The position numbers and the translations under genes were made by a program. Below the pieces are notes generated by a model. The model did no database searches and was not told where the DNA came from. It saw only the letters and a list, made by a program, of their open reading frames with translations. This document shows, piece by piece, positions 25,508 through 33,443 of a DNA stretch of 64,000 nt. The stretch spans positions 1-64,000 of the forward strand of contig NZ_BBYM01000025.1 in the NCBI RefSeq assembly GCF_001570405.1, written 5' to 3'. Source of the DNA: Microtetraspora niveoalba (GTDB lineage: Bacteria > Actinomycetota > Actinomycetes > Streptosporangiales > Streptosporangiaceae). Within the stretch, counting starts at the first letter, position 1; each line of letters opens with the position of its first letter.

Positions 25508-26680
25508 CTAGGGGGTGGTTGCGATCTTGCGTAGCTTGACCAGGGGCGTCCGGTGGTTCACCGTCGCGGCGGCCACCGGGACGCCGTCTCGGGTCCACTG
25601 GATGAGCGCGCTGTGTTCTTCGAGAGATCCGGTGAGGACGTTCGGCGTGGATCCCGGCACGATCTCGCCGCAGACCTTGATGTCGAGTCCCCACTGTTCG
25701 GTCCAGTAGTACGGCGACGGGCGGTAGGCGGGCGCCTCGTCGCCCATCAGCAGCGCCGTGGCGGCGGCACGCGCCTGGGCTATCGCGCTCCCCCAGTGGG
25801 GCGAGCGCCGGGGCCGGCTGATGCGCTCGCTCACGCGGGCCACGACGTCACCGGCCGCGACGATGCCCGGGGCGACTCGGCACCGCTCGTCGACGAGCAG
25901 GCCCGCCGGGCCGCCGAGCCCGGAGTCCGCCAGCCACTCGACGTTGGGCAGGTCGCCCACGGCGCTGACCACCACGTCGGCCTCCAGGAGCTCCCCTTCG
26001 AAGGTCCGCACGGCCGTCGGGCGGCCGTCACCCGGCAGTTCCACGCCACCGGGCGCGCGGACCAGCCGCACGCCCTCGTCCAGGGCGGCGCGGGTCATGT
26101 GCTCGGCCAGGAAGGCGCCGAACTGCCGCACCAGCGGAGGGTCCTGGTCGACGACGGTGACGGCGAGCCCGATCCCGCGCGCCGTCGAGGCGATCTCCAT
26201 GCCGAGGAATCCGCCGCCGACGACGATCAGCGAGGTCGCCTCGGCGAAGATCGCGCGCAGCCGAACCGCGTCGTCCAGGTCGCGAACCACCAGCTCACCT
26301 GCGTCGCCCGCCTGCGGGTCGTACGGCCGCAGCCGCCGGGCCCGCGCCCCCGAGGCCACCACCAGGCCGTCGTACGGGAGCTCTTCCCCGCCGTCGAGCA
26401 GCACCCGGCGGCGGCCGCGGTCCAGGCCGACGGCGCGGGACTCGGTGCGGAGGTCGATATCGGCGCGCAGCGGCGATATGAATACGGATTCCGGTGTCTC
26501 TGCGCCCTTGAGCATCCCCTTGGACAGCGGCGGCCGGACGTAGGGCGCGTGACGCTCGTCGCTGACCACGGTGATCGAGCCCTCGTGGCCCTGCTGGCGC
26601 AGGGCGTCCGCTGCGGTGACGGCGGCCACCGAGCCGCCGACCACCACGACGTCCCCGCCGCTCCCGATGCCGCCCGTCAC
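25508..26680 (-). CDS. Ferredoxin reductase (FAD/NAD(P)H)
   Basis: A 390-residue pyridine nucleotide-disulfide-type ferredoxin reductase of the PdR/BphA4 class. The first dinucleotide motif is VVVVGGSVAAVTAADALR; the second, for NAD(P)H, is IVVGGGFLGMEIAS; a later ATG-like region includes GIVAAGDVVA. The C-terminal reductase domain contains YYWTEQWGLDIKVCGEI. The GTG start at 26680 overlaps the ferredoxin stop (GTGA), so the two are translationally coupled. It passes electrons from NAD(P)H to the ferredoxin and so to the P450. Confidence 0.9.
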   Translation of the reverse strand: MTGGIGSGGDVVVVGGSVAAVTAADALRQQGHEGSITVVSDERHAPYVRPPLSKGMLKGAETPESVFISPLRADIDLRTESRAVGLDRGRRRVLLDGGEELPYDGLVVASGARARRLRPYDPQAGDAGELVVRDLDDAVRLRAIFAEATSLIVVGGGFLGMEIASTARGIGLAVTVVDQDPPLVRQFGAFLAEHMTRAALDEGVRLVRAPGGVELPGDGRPTAVRTFEGELLEADVVVSAVGDLPNVEWLADSGLGGPAGLLVDERCRVAPGIVAAGDVVARVSERISRPRRSPHWGSAIAQARAAATALLMGDEAPAYRPSPYYWTEQWGLDIKVCGEIVPGSTPNVLTGSLEEHSALIQWTRDGVPVAAATVNHRTPLVKLRKIATTP

Positions 26681-26868
26681 GGCTCCAGCCTCAGCGCCGC
26701 TACCGGGCACACCCGCACGGCGGCCTCGGCCTGCGCGGCGTCGCCGGACGCGACCTCCTCCGACAGAACCTTCAGGTCACCCTCGTCATCGAGCTCGAGC
26801 AGGTGCGGCGCGGCCTCGGCGCAGAATCCGTAGCCCTCGCAGCGCGCCTCATCGACGATGATCCTCAT
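26677..26868 (-). CDS. 3Fe-4S ferredoxin
   Basis: A 63-residue small ferredoxin: CEGYGFC, a mid-protein acidic stretch, then AVRVCPVAAL. With three cluster cysteines and no fourth in the first motif, it should hold a [3Fe-4S] cluster, as do many actinobacterial P450 partners. It lies directly upstream of the reductase, with a 4-bp overlap, and two genes before the P450. GAGGTGC precedes the ATG. Confidence 0.93.
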   Translation of the reverse strand: MRIIVDEARCEGYGFCAEAAPHLLELDDEGDLKVLSEEVASGDAAQAEAAVRVCPVAALRLEP

Positions 26869-26900
26869 GTCAGCACCTCAGTCAGGAAATATCCGGAAAA

Positions 26901-28361
26901 TCAGACGGGGTAGGTGGGCGGGGCGGGCCGTGCCGTGACCCACTGCCAGAAGGTGAACTCGTCCAGGTTCCAGTGGCCGCCATAACGGCCGCCGTTCCCG
27001 GACGCACCCATGCCACCCATGGGGATGTGCGCGGCGTCGTTGATGGTCTGCCCGTTGATGTGGACCATGCCGGTGCGCAACCGCTCGGCCAAGGCGAGAC
27101 CCCGCGACACGGACCCGGTGTGGATCGCCGCGGACAGGCCGTACTCGGTCAGTCCGGCCAGTTCGACCGCCTCCGCGTCCGAGGAGAACCGGGTCACGGG
27201 GATCACCGGACCGAAGATCTCCTCGCGGAACGCGCGCACGCCGGGCGTGACCCGGTCGAGCACGGTGGGCTGGTAGAAGGGCCCGTCGTGGGAGCCGCCG
27301 GTGCGCAGCACCGCGCCCGCCTCGACCGAGCCGGTGACGATGTCGTGGACGCGCCGCGCCTGGCGCGCGTCGATGAGTGGGCCGACCCGCACCTCCGGGC
27401 GTCGCGGATCACCCATGACGAGGGACCGGGCGTGCGCGGTGAGCCGCTCGACGTACTCGTCCGCGATGCTCTCGTGCACGAGGTGGCGGCCGGTCGCCAT
27501 GCAGATCTGGCCCTGATGCAGCAGCGAACCCCAGGCCGCGTTGTTGACCGCCGCGTCCAGGTCCGCGTCGTCCAGGACGATGAGCGCGTTGTTCCCGCCG
27601 AGCTCGAGCACGACCCGCTTGAGCAGGCCACCGGCGATCTCGCCGACCCGGCGTCCGGTCGCGGACGACCCGGTGAACGAGATCACCCGCGTGTGCGGCG
27701 AACAGACGACGGCCTCGCCGACCTCGGGGCCGCCGGGCAGCACGTGCAGCAGTCCGGACGGCAGGCCCGCGGCCTCGAACACCCGGGCCAGCGCGACGCC
27801 GCCACTCAGCGTGGTCTTCACGTCCGGCTTGAGCAGGACGGCATTGCCCAGCGCGAGCGCGGGAGCCACCGACCTGATGGCGAGCATGAGCGGAGCGTTC
27901 CACGGCGCGATCACACCGACGACGCCGACAGGAACCCGCCGGGCCATGCTCAGCACGGACACGTCCTCGTGCGGCAGGAGCTGACCGTACGGCTGGTCCG
28001 TCAGGCCGGCGGCCGAGCGCAGCTCGTCCAGGGCCTTGGTCACCTCCTGCTCGGCCTTGACCCTGATGCCCCCGGTCTCCCTGATCATCATCTCGACGAT
28101 GTCGGCCCGCATGGACTGAAGGGCGAGCGACGCCCTGGCCATCACGGCGGCGCGCTCCTTGTAGGAGGCGCGGGCCCATTCACGCTGGGCCTCGGCCGCG
28201 ACCGCGCCGGCCCGCTCGACGTCCGCCTCGTCGGCGAGACCGATCTCACCGATGCGCTCGCCGGTCGCGACCTCCACCACGTCCGCGGTCCCGCCGCCGC
28301 CACGACGCCATCCGTCCGAGAACAGGTGTGCGGAGACCGAGGCGAAGTCACATTGGCTCAC
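26901..28361 (-). CDS. Aldehyde dehydrogenase, aromatic aldehyde type
   Basis: A 486-residue NAD(P)-dependent aldehyde dehydrogenase. APWNAPL and FTGSSATGRRV form the nucleotide pocket; VVLELGGNNALIV supplies the general base Glu; HQGQICMATGRHLVHE carries the catalytic Cys. The GQICM form is typical of benzaldehyde and vanillin dehydrogenases. It is the first gene of the operon. The GTG start at 28361 follows GGAG; an in-frame ATG does not occur nearby. Its promoter faces the PucR regulator, and a palindrome lies 29-44 bp upstream of the start. Confidence 0.92.
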   Translation of the reverse strand: MSQCDFASVSAHLFSDGWRRGGGGTADVVEVATGERIGEIGLADEADVERAGAVAAEAQREWARASYKERAAVMARASLALQSMRADIVEMMIRETGGIRVKAEQEVTKALDELRSAAGLTDQPYGQLLPHEDVSVLSMARRVPVGVVGVIAPWNAPLMLAIRSVAPALALGNAVLLKPDVKTTLSGGVALARVFEAAGLPSGLLHVLPGGPEVGEAVVCSPHTRVISFTGSSATGRRVGEIAGGLLKRVVLELGGNNALIVLDDADLDAAVNNAAWGSLLHQGQICMATGRHLVHESIADEYVERLTAHARSLVMGDPRRPEVRVGPLIDARQARRVHDIVTGSVEAGAVLRTGGSHDGPFYQPTVLDRVTPGVRAFREEIFGPVIPVTRFSSDAEAVELAGLTEYGLSAAIHTGSVSRGLALAERLRTGMVHINGQTINDAAHIPMGGMGASGNGGRYGGHWNLDEFTFWQWVTARPAPPTYPV

Positions 28362-28362
28362 T

Positions 28363-28422
28363 GAAAACGCTCCAATCAGCGGGGGGCGACCAGCGAAAAC
28401 GCTGGCCTACGTCGGCGTTTCC
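28363..28422. promoter_or_regulatory. Probable operator region between operon and PucR gene
   Basis: GAAAACGCT occurs at 28363-28371 and again at 28395-28403. The second copy is the centre of a perfect palindrome CCAGCG-AAAA-CGCTGG (28390-28405). A related inverted element GGCGTTTCC is at 28414-28422. They lie just upstream of the aldehyde dehydrogenase start and about 100 bp before the regulator start. Binding by the PucR protein is inferred from position. Confidence 0.55.
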
Positions 28423-28518
28423 AGGAGGTTACGCCGCACGATCTGGCGCCACCTCGCCACGAGTGAACTAATCTGCGTGCCAAAACTCCGACACGGTGTC
28501 GCAACGGGAGGGATCGGC

Positions 28519-29697
28519 GTGAGCCTCGACGACATGGTCCAGACGCTCGCGGAGCAACTCGGCGGCCCGGTCGTCCTGTACGACGCCGACCTGAACCTCG
28601 TGGCATTCAGCGTCCACGAGGACGACGTCGACGAGGCCCGCCGGTCGGTGATCCTCTCCCGCAGAGCGAGCGTCCGCGCCAAGGAGATGATCGCGGCTTA
28701 CCAGGTGCGCAAGGCCCGGTCCCTGGTCCGGCTGCCCCCGCACGGGGACACGCCCGCCCGCATCGTGTACCCCGTGTGGCATGCGGGGCACGTCCTTGGA
28801 TATGTCTCCTATATCGACAAAGGAGCCGACGAGGAGCCGAGGCCTCAGCACCAGCGGGTCCTGTCCGCGGCGGAGCCGGAGATCGGGGCGATACTGGCTC
28901 TGCGCGCCCTGCAGCGCCACCATTCGTCGGACGAGTCGCGCCGCCTGCTGTCCGAGCTCCTCTCCGATGACGTCGCCGCCAACGAGGCCGCCGCGGCCGA
29001 GCTGCTCGAAAGTGGTCTGGTGAGCTCGGCCGCCCGCTACTCCGTGATGGTCTTCCGGCCGGCCCAGCAGCCGATCCGTCCGTCGGGCGCCGCCAGGCTG
29101 GCGATCGAGCAGGCACTTTCGATGATCGCCAGGTCGACGTCGCTCAAGGCGTGCGGGGCCGTGCTCGGCAATGAGGGCGTGCTGGTGATCCCCCGGCCGG
29201 TGAACCCCGAACGGCTTGCGGGCCTGCTCAGCGGGCCGGGACTGGAGTCCCTGCGGGCCGGAGCCGGCGGGCCGCGTGAGTGCCTGGCGCTGGTGCGCGC
29301 GTCGTACCGCGAGGCGGTCATGGCCTGGCGCGTGGCGACGGCGGACCCGACCGGCTACGGCGTGTCGGCGCGCTGGGAGGACCTCGGGATCGACCGCCTG
29401 CTCATCCAGTTGCCGCTCGACTCGCTCACCGTGGAGGACCTTCCGGTCACGGTACGGCGGCTGCTGCAGGCCCCCTCAGGTGAGAAACTCGCCGACACCC
29501 TGGAGGCCTACCTCGACCACGGCGCCGACGCCCAGGCCACAGCCCGCGATCTCGTCATCCACCGCAGCACGCTGTACTACCGGCTCGGCCGGATCAACGA
29601 CATCACCCAGTGCGACCTGGCCGACGGCCGGGTACGGCGCGAGCTACACACCGGTCTCCGCGTCGCCACCCTCGCCGGCCTGCGCGTCGCGGTGTGA
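28519..29697 (+). CDS. PucR family transcriptional regulator
   Basis: A 392-residue regulator. The N-terminal ~150 residues look GAF-like (VVLYDADLNLVAFSVHE, HAGHVLGYVSYID) and probably sense a small ligand. The C-terminus carries the PucR-type helix-turn-helix: LADTLEAYLDHGADAQATAR followed by DLVIHRSTLYYRLGRIND. GTG at 28519 was chosen because GGAGG is eight bases upstream and the protein then begins at the conserved domain; the frame is open further upstream but overlaps the divergent promoter. Divergent placement makes it the likely activator or repressor of the 13-gene aromatic operon. Confidence 0.9.
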   Translation: MSLDDMVQTLAEQLGGPVVLYDADLNLVAFSVHEDDVDEARRSVILSRRASVRAKEMIAAYQVRKARSLVRLPPHGDTPARIVYPVWHAGHVLGYVSYIDKGADEEPRPQHQRVLSAAEPEIGAILALRALQRHHSSDESRRLLSELLSDDVAANEAAAAELLESGLVSSAARYSVMVFRPAQQPIRPSGAARLAIEQALSMIARSTSLKACGAVLGNEGVLVIPRPVNPERLAGLLSGPGLESLRAGAGGPRECLALVRASYREAVMAWRVATADPTGYGVSARWEDLGIDRLLIQLPLDSLTVEDLPVTVRRLLQAPSGEKLADTLEAYLDHGADAQATARDLVIHRSTLYYRLGRINDITQCDLADGRVRRELHTGLRVATLAGLRVAV

Positions 29698-29712
29698 CCG
29701 ATCGGGGTCGGA

Positions 29713-29886
29713 CTAGTCCCAGTGCGGGGGGCGTTCCTCGATCAGTCGCGCGTCGTCGGACTCGGCGTCGCCGCGCCACTCGCCCCATCCGAGGTCGGTG
29801 TCGTCGCTGGTCTGGTCAGGCAGCACCGACAGACCCTCGTCGAAGAGGTCCACCGGCCGCATGTCATCCGGATGCCGCTCAGTCAC
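29713..29886 (-). CDS. Small conserved acidic actinobacterial protein
   Basis: A 57-residue protein starting with GTG at 29886 (VTERHPDDMRPV) and ending IEERPPHWD. The pattern of acidic residues, central LGWGEWRGD and a terminal RPPHW is typical of a small protein of unknown function widespread in actinobacteria, recognised from memory. Asp and Glu are abundant and there is no membrane segment. No strong ribosome binding site is seen. It is convergent with the PucR gene, with 15 bp between the stops. Confidence 0.7.
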   Translation of the reverse strand: MTERHPDDMRPVDLFDEGLSVLPDQTSDDTDLGWGEWRGDAESDDARLIEERPPHWD

Positions 29887-30143
29887 ACGACGATGGTAAC
29901 CGGCCCCGCTCTCGCCCGCGGGCCCGCCGCCGCGAGGTCGAGGCCCCGGCGGGGTGGTTCCGGTCGTGCGTTCCGGCCACGCACGGAGGGCGGAAAATCA
30001 CTAGAAATCCCCGCATAATCGGGCGAGAGCGAATATTTCCCCCTGCGGTAGAGGTCGAAGATCCCGGACCCGAACATTCAACCGTCAGCAAAGGTACGAT
30101 GCGGAAACAGGTAGCAGGCCGGACGCGACCCCCGTGAGGCGGC

Positions 30144-32255
30144 ATGGCAACGCCAGCAGGATGGCGTGGAGAGGGCAACCTGCCCGCGGAGCTGACCAGC
30201 TTCGTGGGCCGGAGCAGGCTTCTCGCGACCATCAGACAGCGACTGCACGACTCCCGACTGGTCACCGTGACCGGGATCGGAGGTGTGGGCAAGTCCCGGA
30301 CGGCTCTGCGCATCGCCCACCTGGTGCGCCAGCAGTTCAAGGACGGTGTCTGGTACGCCGACCTCGCGCGGCTGCAGGACGCCGGCATGGTCCAGCACAC
30401 GATCACCTCGTCGCTCGGCATCGCCGACCAGTCGCACCGGGCGGGCTCCGAGACCCTCGCCGAGTGGCTGGGCGACCGCGAGATCCTGCTCATCCTGGAC
30501 ACGTGCGAGCACCTGGTCGACGCCTGCGCCGAGCTGACGCAGGACCTCCTCACCCGTGCGCCGAACCTGCGGATCGTCGCCACGAGCCGCCGCTCGCTCA
30601 ACGCCCCCGGTGAGTTCACGATCGCGATCCCGCCGCTCGCCGTGCCCGGCGACGACCCCTCGGAGAGCCCGTACACGAACGAGGCGGTGCAGCTCTTCGC
30701 CGAGCGGGGCAGCGCGGTCGTCCCCGACTTCGTGGTGGACGAGAGCAACGTGTCGGCCGTGTCCGAGCTGTGCCGGCGGCTGGACGGCATCCCGCTCGCC
30801 ATCGAGCTCGCCGCCGTACGGCTGCGCGCGCTGTCGGTCGAGCAGATCCTCGCGCTGCTCACCGACCGGTTCAGCCTGCTGGCCGGCGCCAGCCGTACGG
30901 CACTGCCGCGGCACCAGACGCTGCGCGCCGCTATCGGCTGGAGCCACGAGCTGTGCGAGCCGGCCGAGCGGCTGCTGTGGGCCCGGCTGTCGGTGTTCGC
31001 CGGCGACTTCGACCTGGACGCGGCCCGGTTCGTCTGCGCGGGAGACGGCCTGGAGGCCGCGACCGTCCTCGACGTGATCTCCGGGCTGGTCGACAAGTCG
31101 ATCCTGTTCAGCTTCCCGACCCCGGTCGGCCAGCGGTACCGGCTGATCGACACGCTCCGGCAGTACGGCGCCGAGTGGCTGGAGAAGCTCGGCGAGACCG
31201 AGGCGCTGCGCCGCCGCCACCGCGACCACTACCTCCAGCTCGCCCAGCGCGGCGAGCACTCCTGGTCCGGTCCCCGCCAGGTGCAGTGGTACGCGCGGAT
31301 GCGGCAGGAGCACGACAACGTCCGGGTCGCGCTCGACTACTGCCTGTCCGACGCGGTCGAGGCCCGCACCGGGCTGGAGCTGCTGTCGTCGTTGTGGTTC
31401 CTCTGGGTCGCGTGCGGGTTCGCCCGGGAGGGCGCGGTCTACCTGGAGCGGGCGCTCGCGGCGTCCCGCGTGCCGAGCAAGGAACGATGCAAGGCCCTGT
31501 GGGTGCTCGCGTACATCCGCAGCGCGCAGGGCGACCTGCCGGGCGCGCTCGCGGCGGCCGAGGAGTGCAGCAGCGAGGCGGTGCGGGCCGGCGACTCGGG
31601 CGCCGTCATCCTGGCGACCAAGATGCAGGGCACCACCGCGATGCTCCAGGGCGACGCCAAGAAGGCGACCGCCCTGCTCGGCGTGGCGATCGAGTTCCAC
31701 CGGGGCGGGCGCGAGCTCAACCCCGGGCTGCTGCCGGCGATCGTCGAGCTGTCCATGGTCCTGTTCGCGCAGGGCGACTTCAGCGAGGCCGAGGGCCTGC
31801 TCGACGACTGCCTCAAGGTGTGCACCGAGCGCGGCGAGCAGTGGCTGCGCTCCTACGCCTGGTACGCCAAGGCCCAGGTGCAGCGGGCCACCGGCCTCCG
31901 GGACGAGGCGCTGGAGAGCTGCAAGTCCTCGGTGCGGATCAAGCGCCACTTCCACGACGTCCTCGGCATCGTGCTGTGCGTGGACGCGATGGCCGGGCTC
32001 TACCTGGAGATGGGGCGGCCCGAGCACACCGCCCATCTGCTCGGCGCGGCGCAGACGAACTGGCGGACCTTCGGGCTGCCGCAGTTCGGGTCGCCGTTCT
32101 TCACCAACGAGCACGAGCAGTGCGTCAAGGAGTGCAGGAGGCTCCTCGGGGACGCGGCCTACCAGGAGGCGTACAACCGGGGCACGCGTCTCTCGCTCAG
32201 CGAGCTGATCGAGTACGCACTGGACGACTTCGACGAGTCGCCTCTCCCGGGCTGA
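30144..32255 (+). CDS. STAND/NB-ARC ATPase with TPR-like repeats
   Basis: A 703-residue protein. N-terminal FVGRSRLLATIRQ leads to Walker A TGIGGVGKSRTAL, Walker B ILLILDTCEH, RIVATSRRSL (sensor) and CRRLDGIPLAIELAA (GLPL-type motif): the NB-ARC/AP-ATPase order seen in AfsR- and LuxR-type regulators. The C-terminal ~300 residues form TPR-like helical repeats. No DNA-binding domain is visible at either end, unlike AfsR (N-terminal) or LuxR-like (C-terminal) relatives; it may act through protein contacts. It ends at a 13-bp hairpin shared with the convergent terpene cyclase gene. A gap of 257 bp precedes it; an AT-richer part (29990-30080) may hold its promoter. Confidence 0.88.
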   Translation: MATPAGWRGEGNLPAELTSFVGRSRLLATIRQRLHDSRLVTVTGIGGVGKSRTALRIAHLVRQQFKDGVWYADLARLQDAGMVQHTITSSLGIADQSHRAGSETLAEWLGDREILLILDTCEHLVDACAELTQDLLTRAPNLRIVATSRRSLNAPGEFTIAIPPLAVPGDDPSESPYTNEAVQLFAERGSAVVPDFVVDESNVSAVSELCRRLDGIPLAIELAAVRLRALSVEQILALLTDRFSLLAGASRTALPRHQTLRAAIGWSHELCEPAERLLWARLSVFAGDFDLDAARFVCAGDGLEAATVLDVISGLVDKSILFSFPTPVGQRYRLIDTLRQYGAEWLEKLGETEALRRRHRDHYLQLAQRGEHSWSGPRQVQWYARMRQEHDNVRVALDYCLSDAVEARTGLELLSSLWFLWVACGFAREGAVYLERALAASRVPSKERCKALWVLAYIRSAQGDLPGALAAAEECSSEAVRAGDSGAVILATKMQGTTAMLQGDAKKATALLGVAIEFHRGGRELNPGLLPAIVELSMVLFAQGDFSEAEGLLDDCLKVCTERGEQWLRSYAWYAKAQVQRATGLRDEALESCKSSVRIKRHFHDVLGIVLCVDAMAGLYLEMGRPEHTAHLLGAAQTNWRTFGLPQFGSPFFTNEHEQCVKECRRLLGDAAYQEAYNRGTRLSLSELIEYALDDFDESPLPG

Positions 32256-32300
32256 CCACCCGCGGGCCGGGACGGCGGCGGCGGGGACGACCCTCGCGGG

Positions 32301-32332
32301 AGGCCCGGGGCCGCGATCCCGGCCCCGGGCCT
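32301..32332. terminator. Bidirectional terminator hairpin
   Basis: AGGCCCGGGGCCG, loop CGATCC, CGGCCCCGGGCCT: a perfect 13-bp stem between the stops of the convergent ATPase gene (32255) and terpene cyclase gene (32353). Confidence 0.75.
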
Positions 32333-32352
32333 TCCGCGCGCCATCCCCCGGC

Positions 32353-33348
32353 TCAGTCCACGGGGACCGGGCAGACGCCCACATAGCGGGAGCTGGTCAG
32401 CGAATAGTCCACGCTCCCGCTGATCCAGCGTTCGAGGCCCTTGACGTACGCGTCGACCGCGGGCGAGCCGAGGGCGTCGAGCGCGGGCCTGAGGGCGACC
32501 ATTCCGGCGACCGCCTCGTTCCGCATCCCGCCGATGAGGTCCATCGCCTCCTGCGTCGAGCACCCCTTGTGCCGCCGGAGCACGCTGACGAGGTTGTTGT
32601 TGATGTTCGGGCCCGAGCGTTCCTTGGCGTACGAGATGAGGTCGTTGTCCCAGACGACGACGTCGTTGGCGTGCTCGGTGATGGCCCGCACGTGCGGGTG
32701 GCGCCATTCGCCGGGGGTCAGGTAGACGCCGGCGGCCACGTCGACGAGCGCGAAGACCGTGAGCATCGCGCCGGTCCTGCGCCGCATGACGATGTAGTCG
32801 TCGAAGGAGGGGACGATGTCGTGCTCCCTGTTGGCGGCCTCCCAGACCTGGGCGAAGAGGTAGTCCTTGGTCATGGCCCGCCACCGGTCGAGCTGGTCGG
32901 CGTTCCCGGCGGCGGCGATCCTGCTCTTGATCTCCAGCAGCGAGCGGGCGAAGACGTTTCCGACCGCGTCACCCTCGTCGAGGTCGTCGATGACGGAGAT
33001 GAACTGCGGGAGCGCCCTGGCGATCTCGCCCGCCGCCCGGTCCGACTCGCAGAAGGCGTCGTCGAAGGCGAACAGCCACACGCACCAGTCCGTGACGAGC
33101 CGGCACAGCTCCCGGGCGGCGTACGGGTAGGTTCGCCCGCCCAGCCACCCGTACCTGGCCCTGCCGTACCGTTCGAGGTTTTCGGCCCCCTCGATCATTC
33201 CGGACGCGGCCAGCCAGGCCAGCGTGTCCCTGTCCACTTCCTCGACGTACGGATTGACCTCGCTGGGGAACGGGCAGGTCAGCGCGGGGATACGCAACGG
33301 CGCTCTGTTTTCGGCAATTGTGGAAGGATTCGACACGCCCAACAGCAT
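32353..33348 (-). CDS. Class I terpene cyclase
   Basis: A 331-residue bacterial terpene synthase. The metal-binding motifs are complete: WLFAFDDAFCE (Asp96-Asp97...Glu101) and the NSE triad NDLISYAKE (Asn234, Ser238, Glu242). An Arg-Tyr pair near the C-terminus (SSRY, 321-322) contacts diphosphate in this family. It cyclises a prenyl diphosphate, most likely FPP or GPP, to an unknown hydrocarbon or alcohol. There is no prenyltransferase or P450 next to it; the nearest partners are the LLM oxidoreductase upstream (95-bp gap, same strand) and the STAND ATPase on the other side. Confidence 0.93.
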   Translation of the reverse strand: MLLGVSNPSTIAENRAPLRIPALTCPFPSEVNPYVEEVDRDTLAWLAASGMIEGAENLERYGRARYGWLGGRTYPYAARELCRLVTDWCVWLFAFDDAFCESDRAAGEIARALPQFISVIDDLDEGDAVGNVFARSLLEIKSRIAAAGNADQLDRWRAMTKDYLFAQVWEAANREHDIVPSFDDYIVMRRRTGAMLTVFALVDVAAGVYLTPGEWRHPHVRAITEHANDVVVWDNDLISYAKERSGPNINNNLVSVLRRHKGCSTQEAMDLIGGMRNEAVAGMVALRPALDALGSPAVDAYVKGLERWISGSVDYSLTSSRYVGVCPVPVD

Positions 33349-33443
33349 GACTACGGAACCGACAAATCGCTACACCTTTCGTTGACATTTATGGGCTGTC
33401 GCAAGCTTTATGAGGTTGCGAGGCGTGATGAGGGAAATGCGGC

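Noticed and set aside
23170-25539. A 789-codon plus-strand frame opposite the dehydrogenase and P450 genes
   Set aside because: It spans two well-supported genes on the other strand and reads as low-complexity Arg/Asp/Gly/Val sequence.
28252-28518. N-terminal extension of the PucR regulator
   Set aside because: The added residues overlap the divergent aldehyde dehydrogenase gene and its promoter and are not protein-like; GTG 28519 has GGAGG.
30078-32384. A 768-codon minus-strand frame opposite the STAND ATPase gene
   Set aside because: The ATPase on the plus strand has clear Walker and NB-ARC motifs and normal codon bias; the opposite frame shows none.
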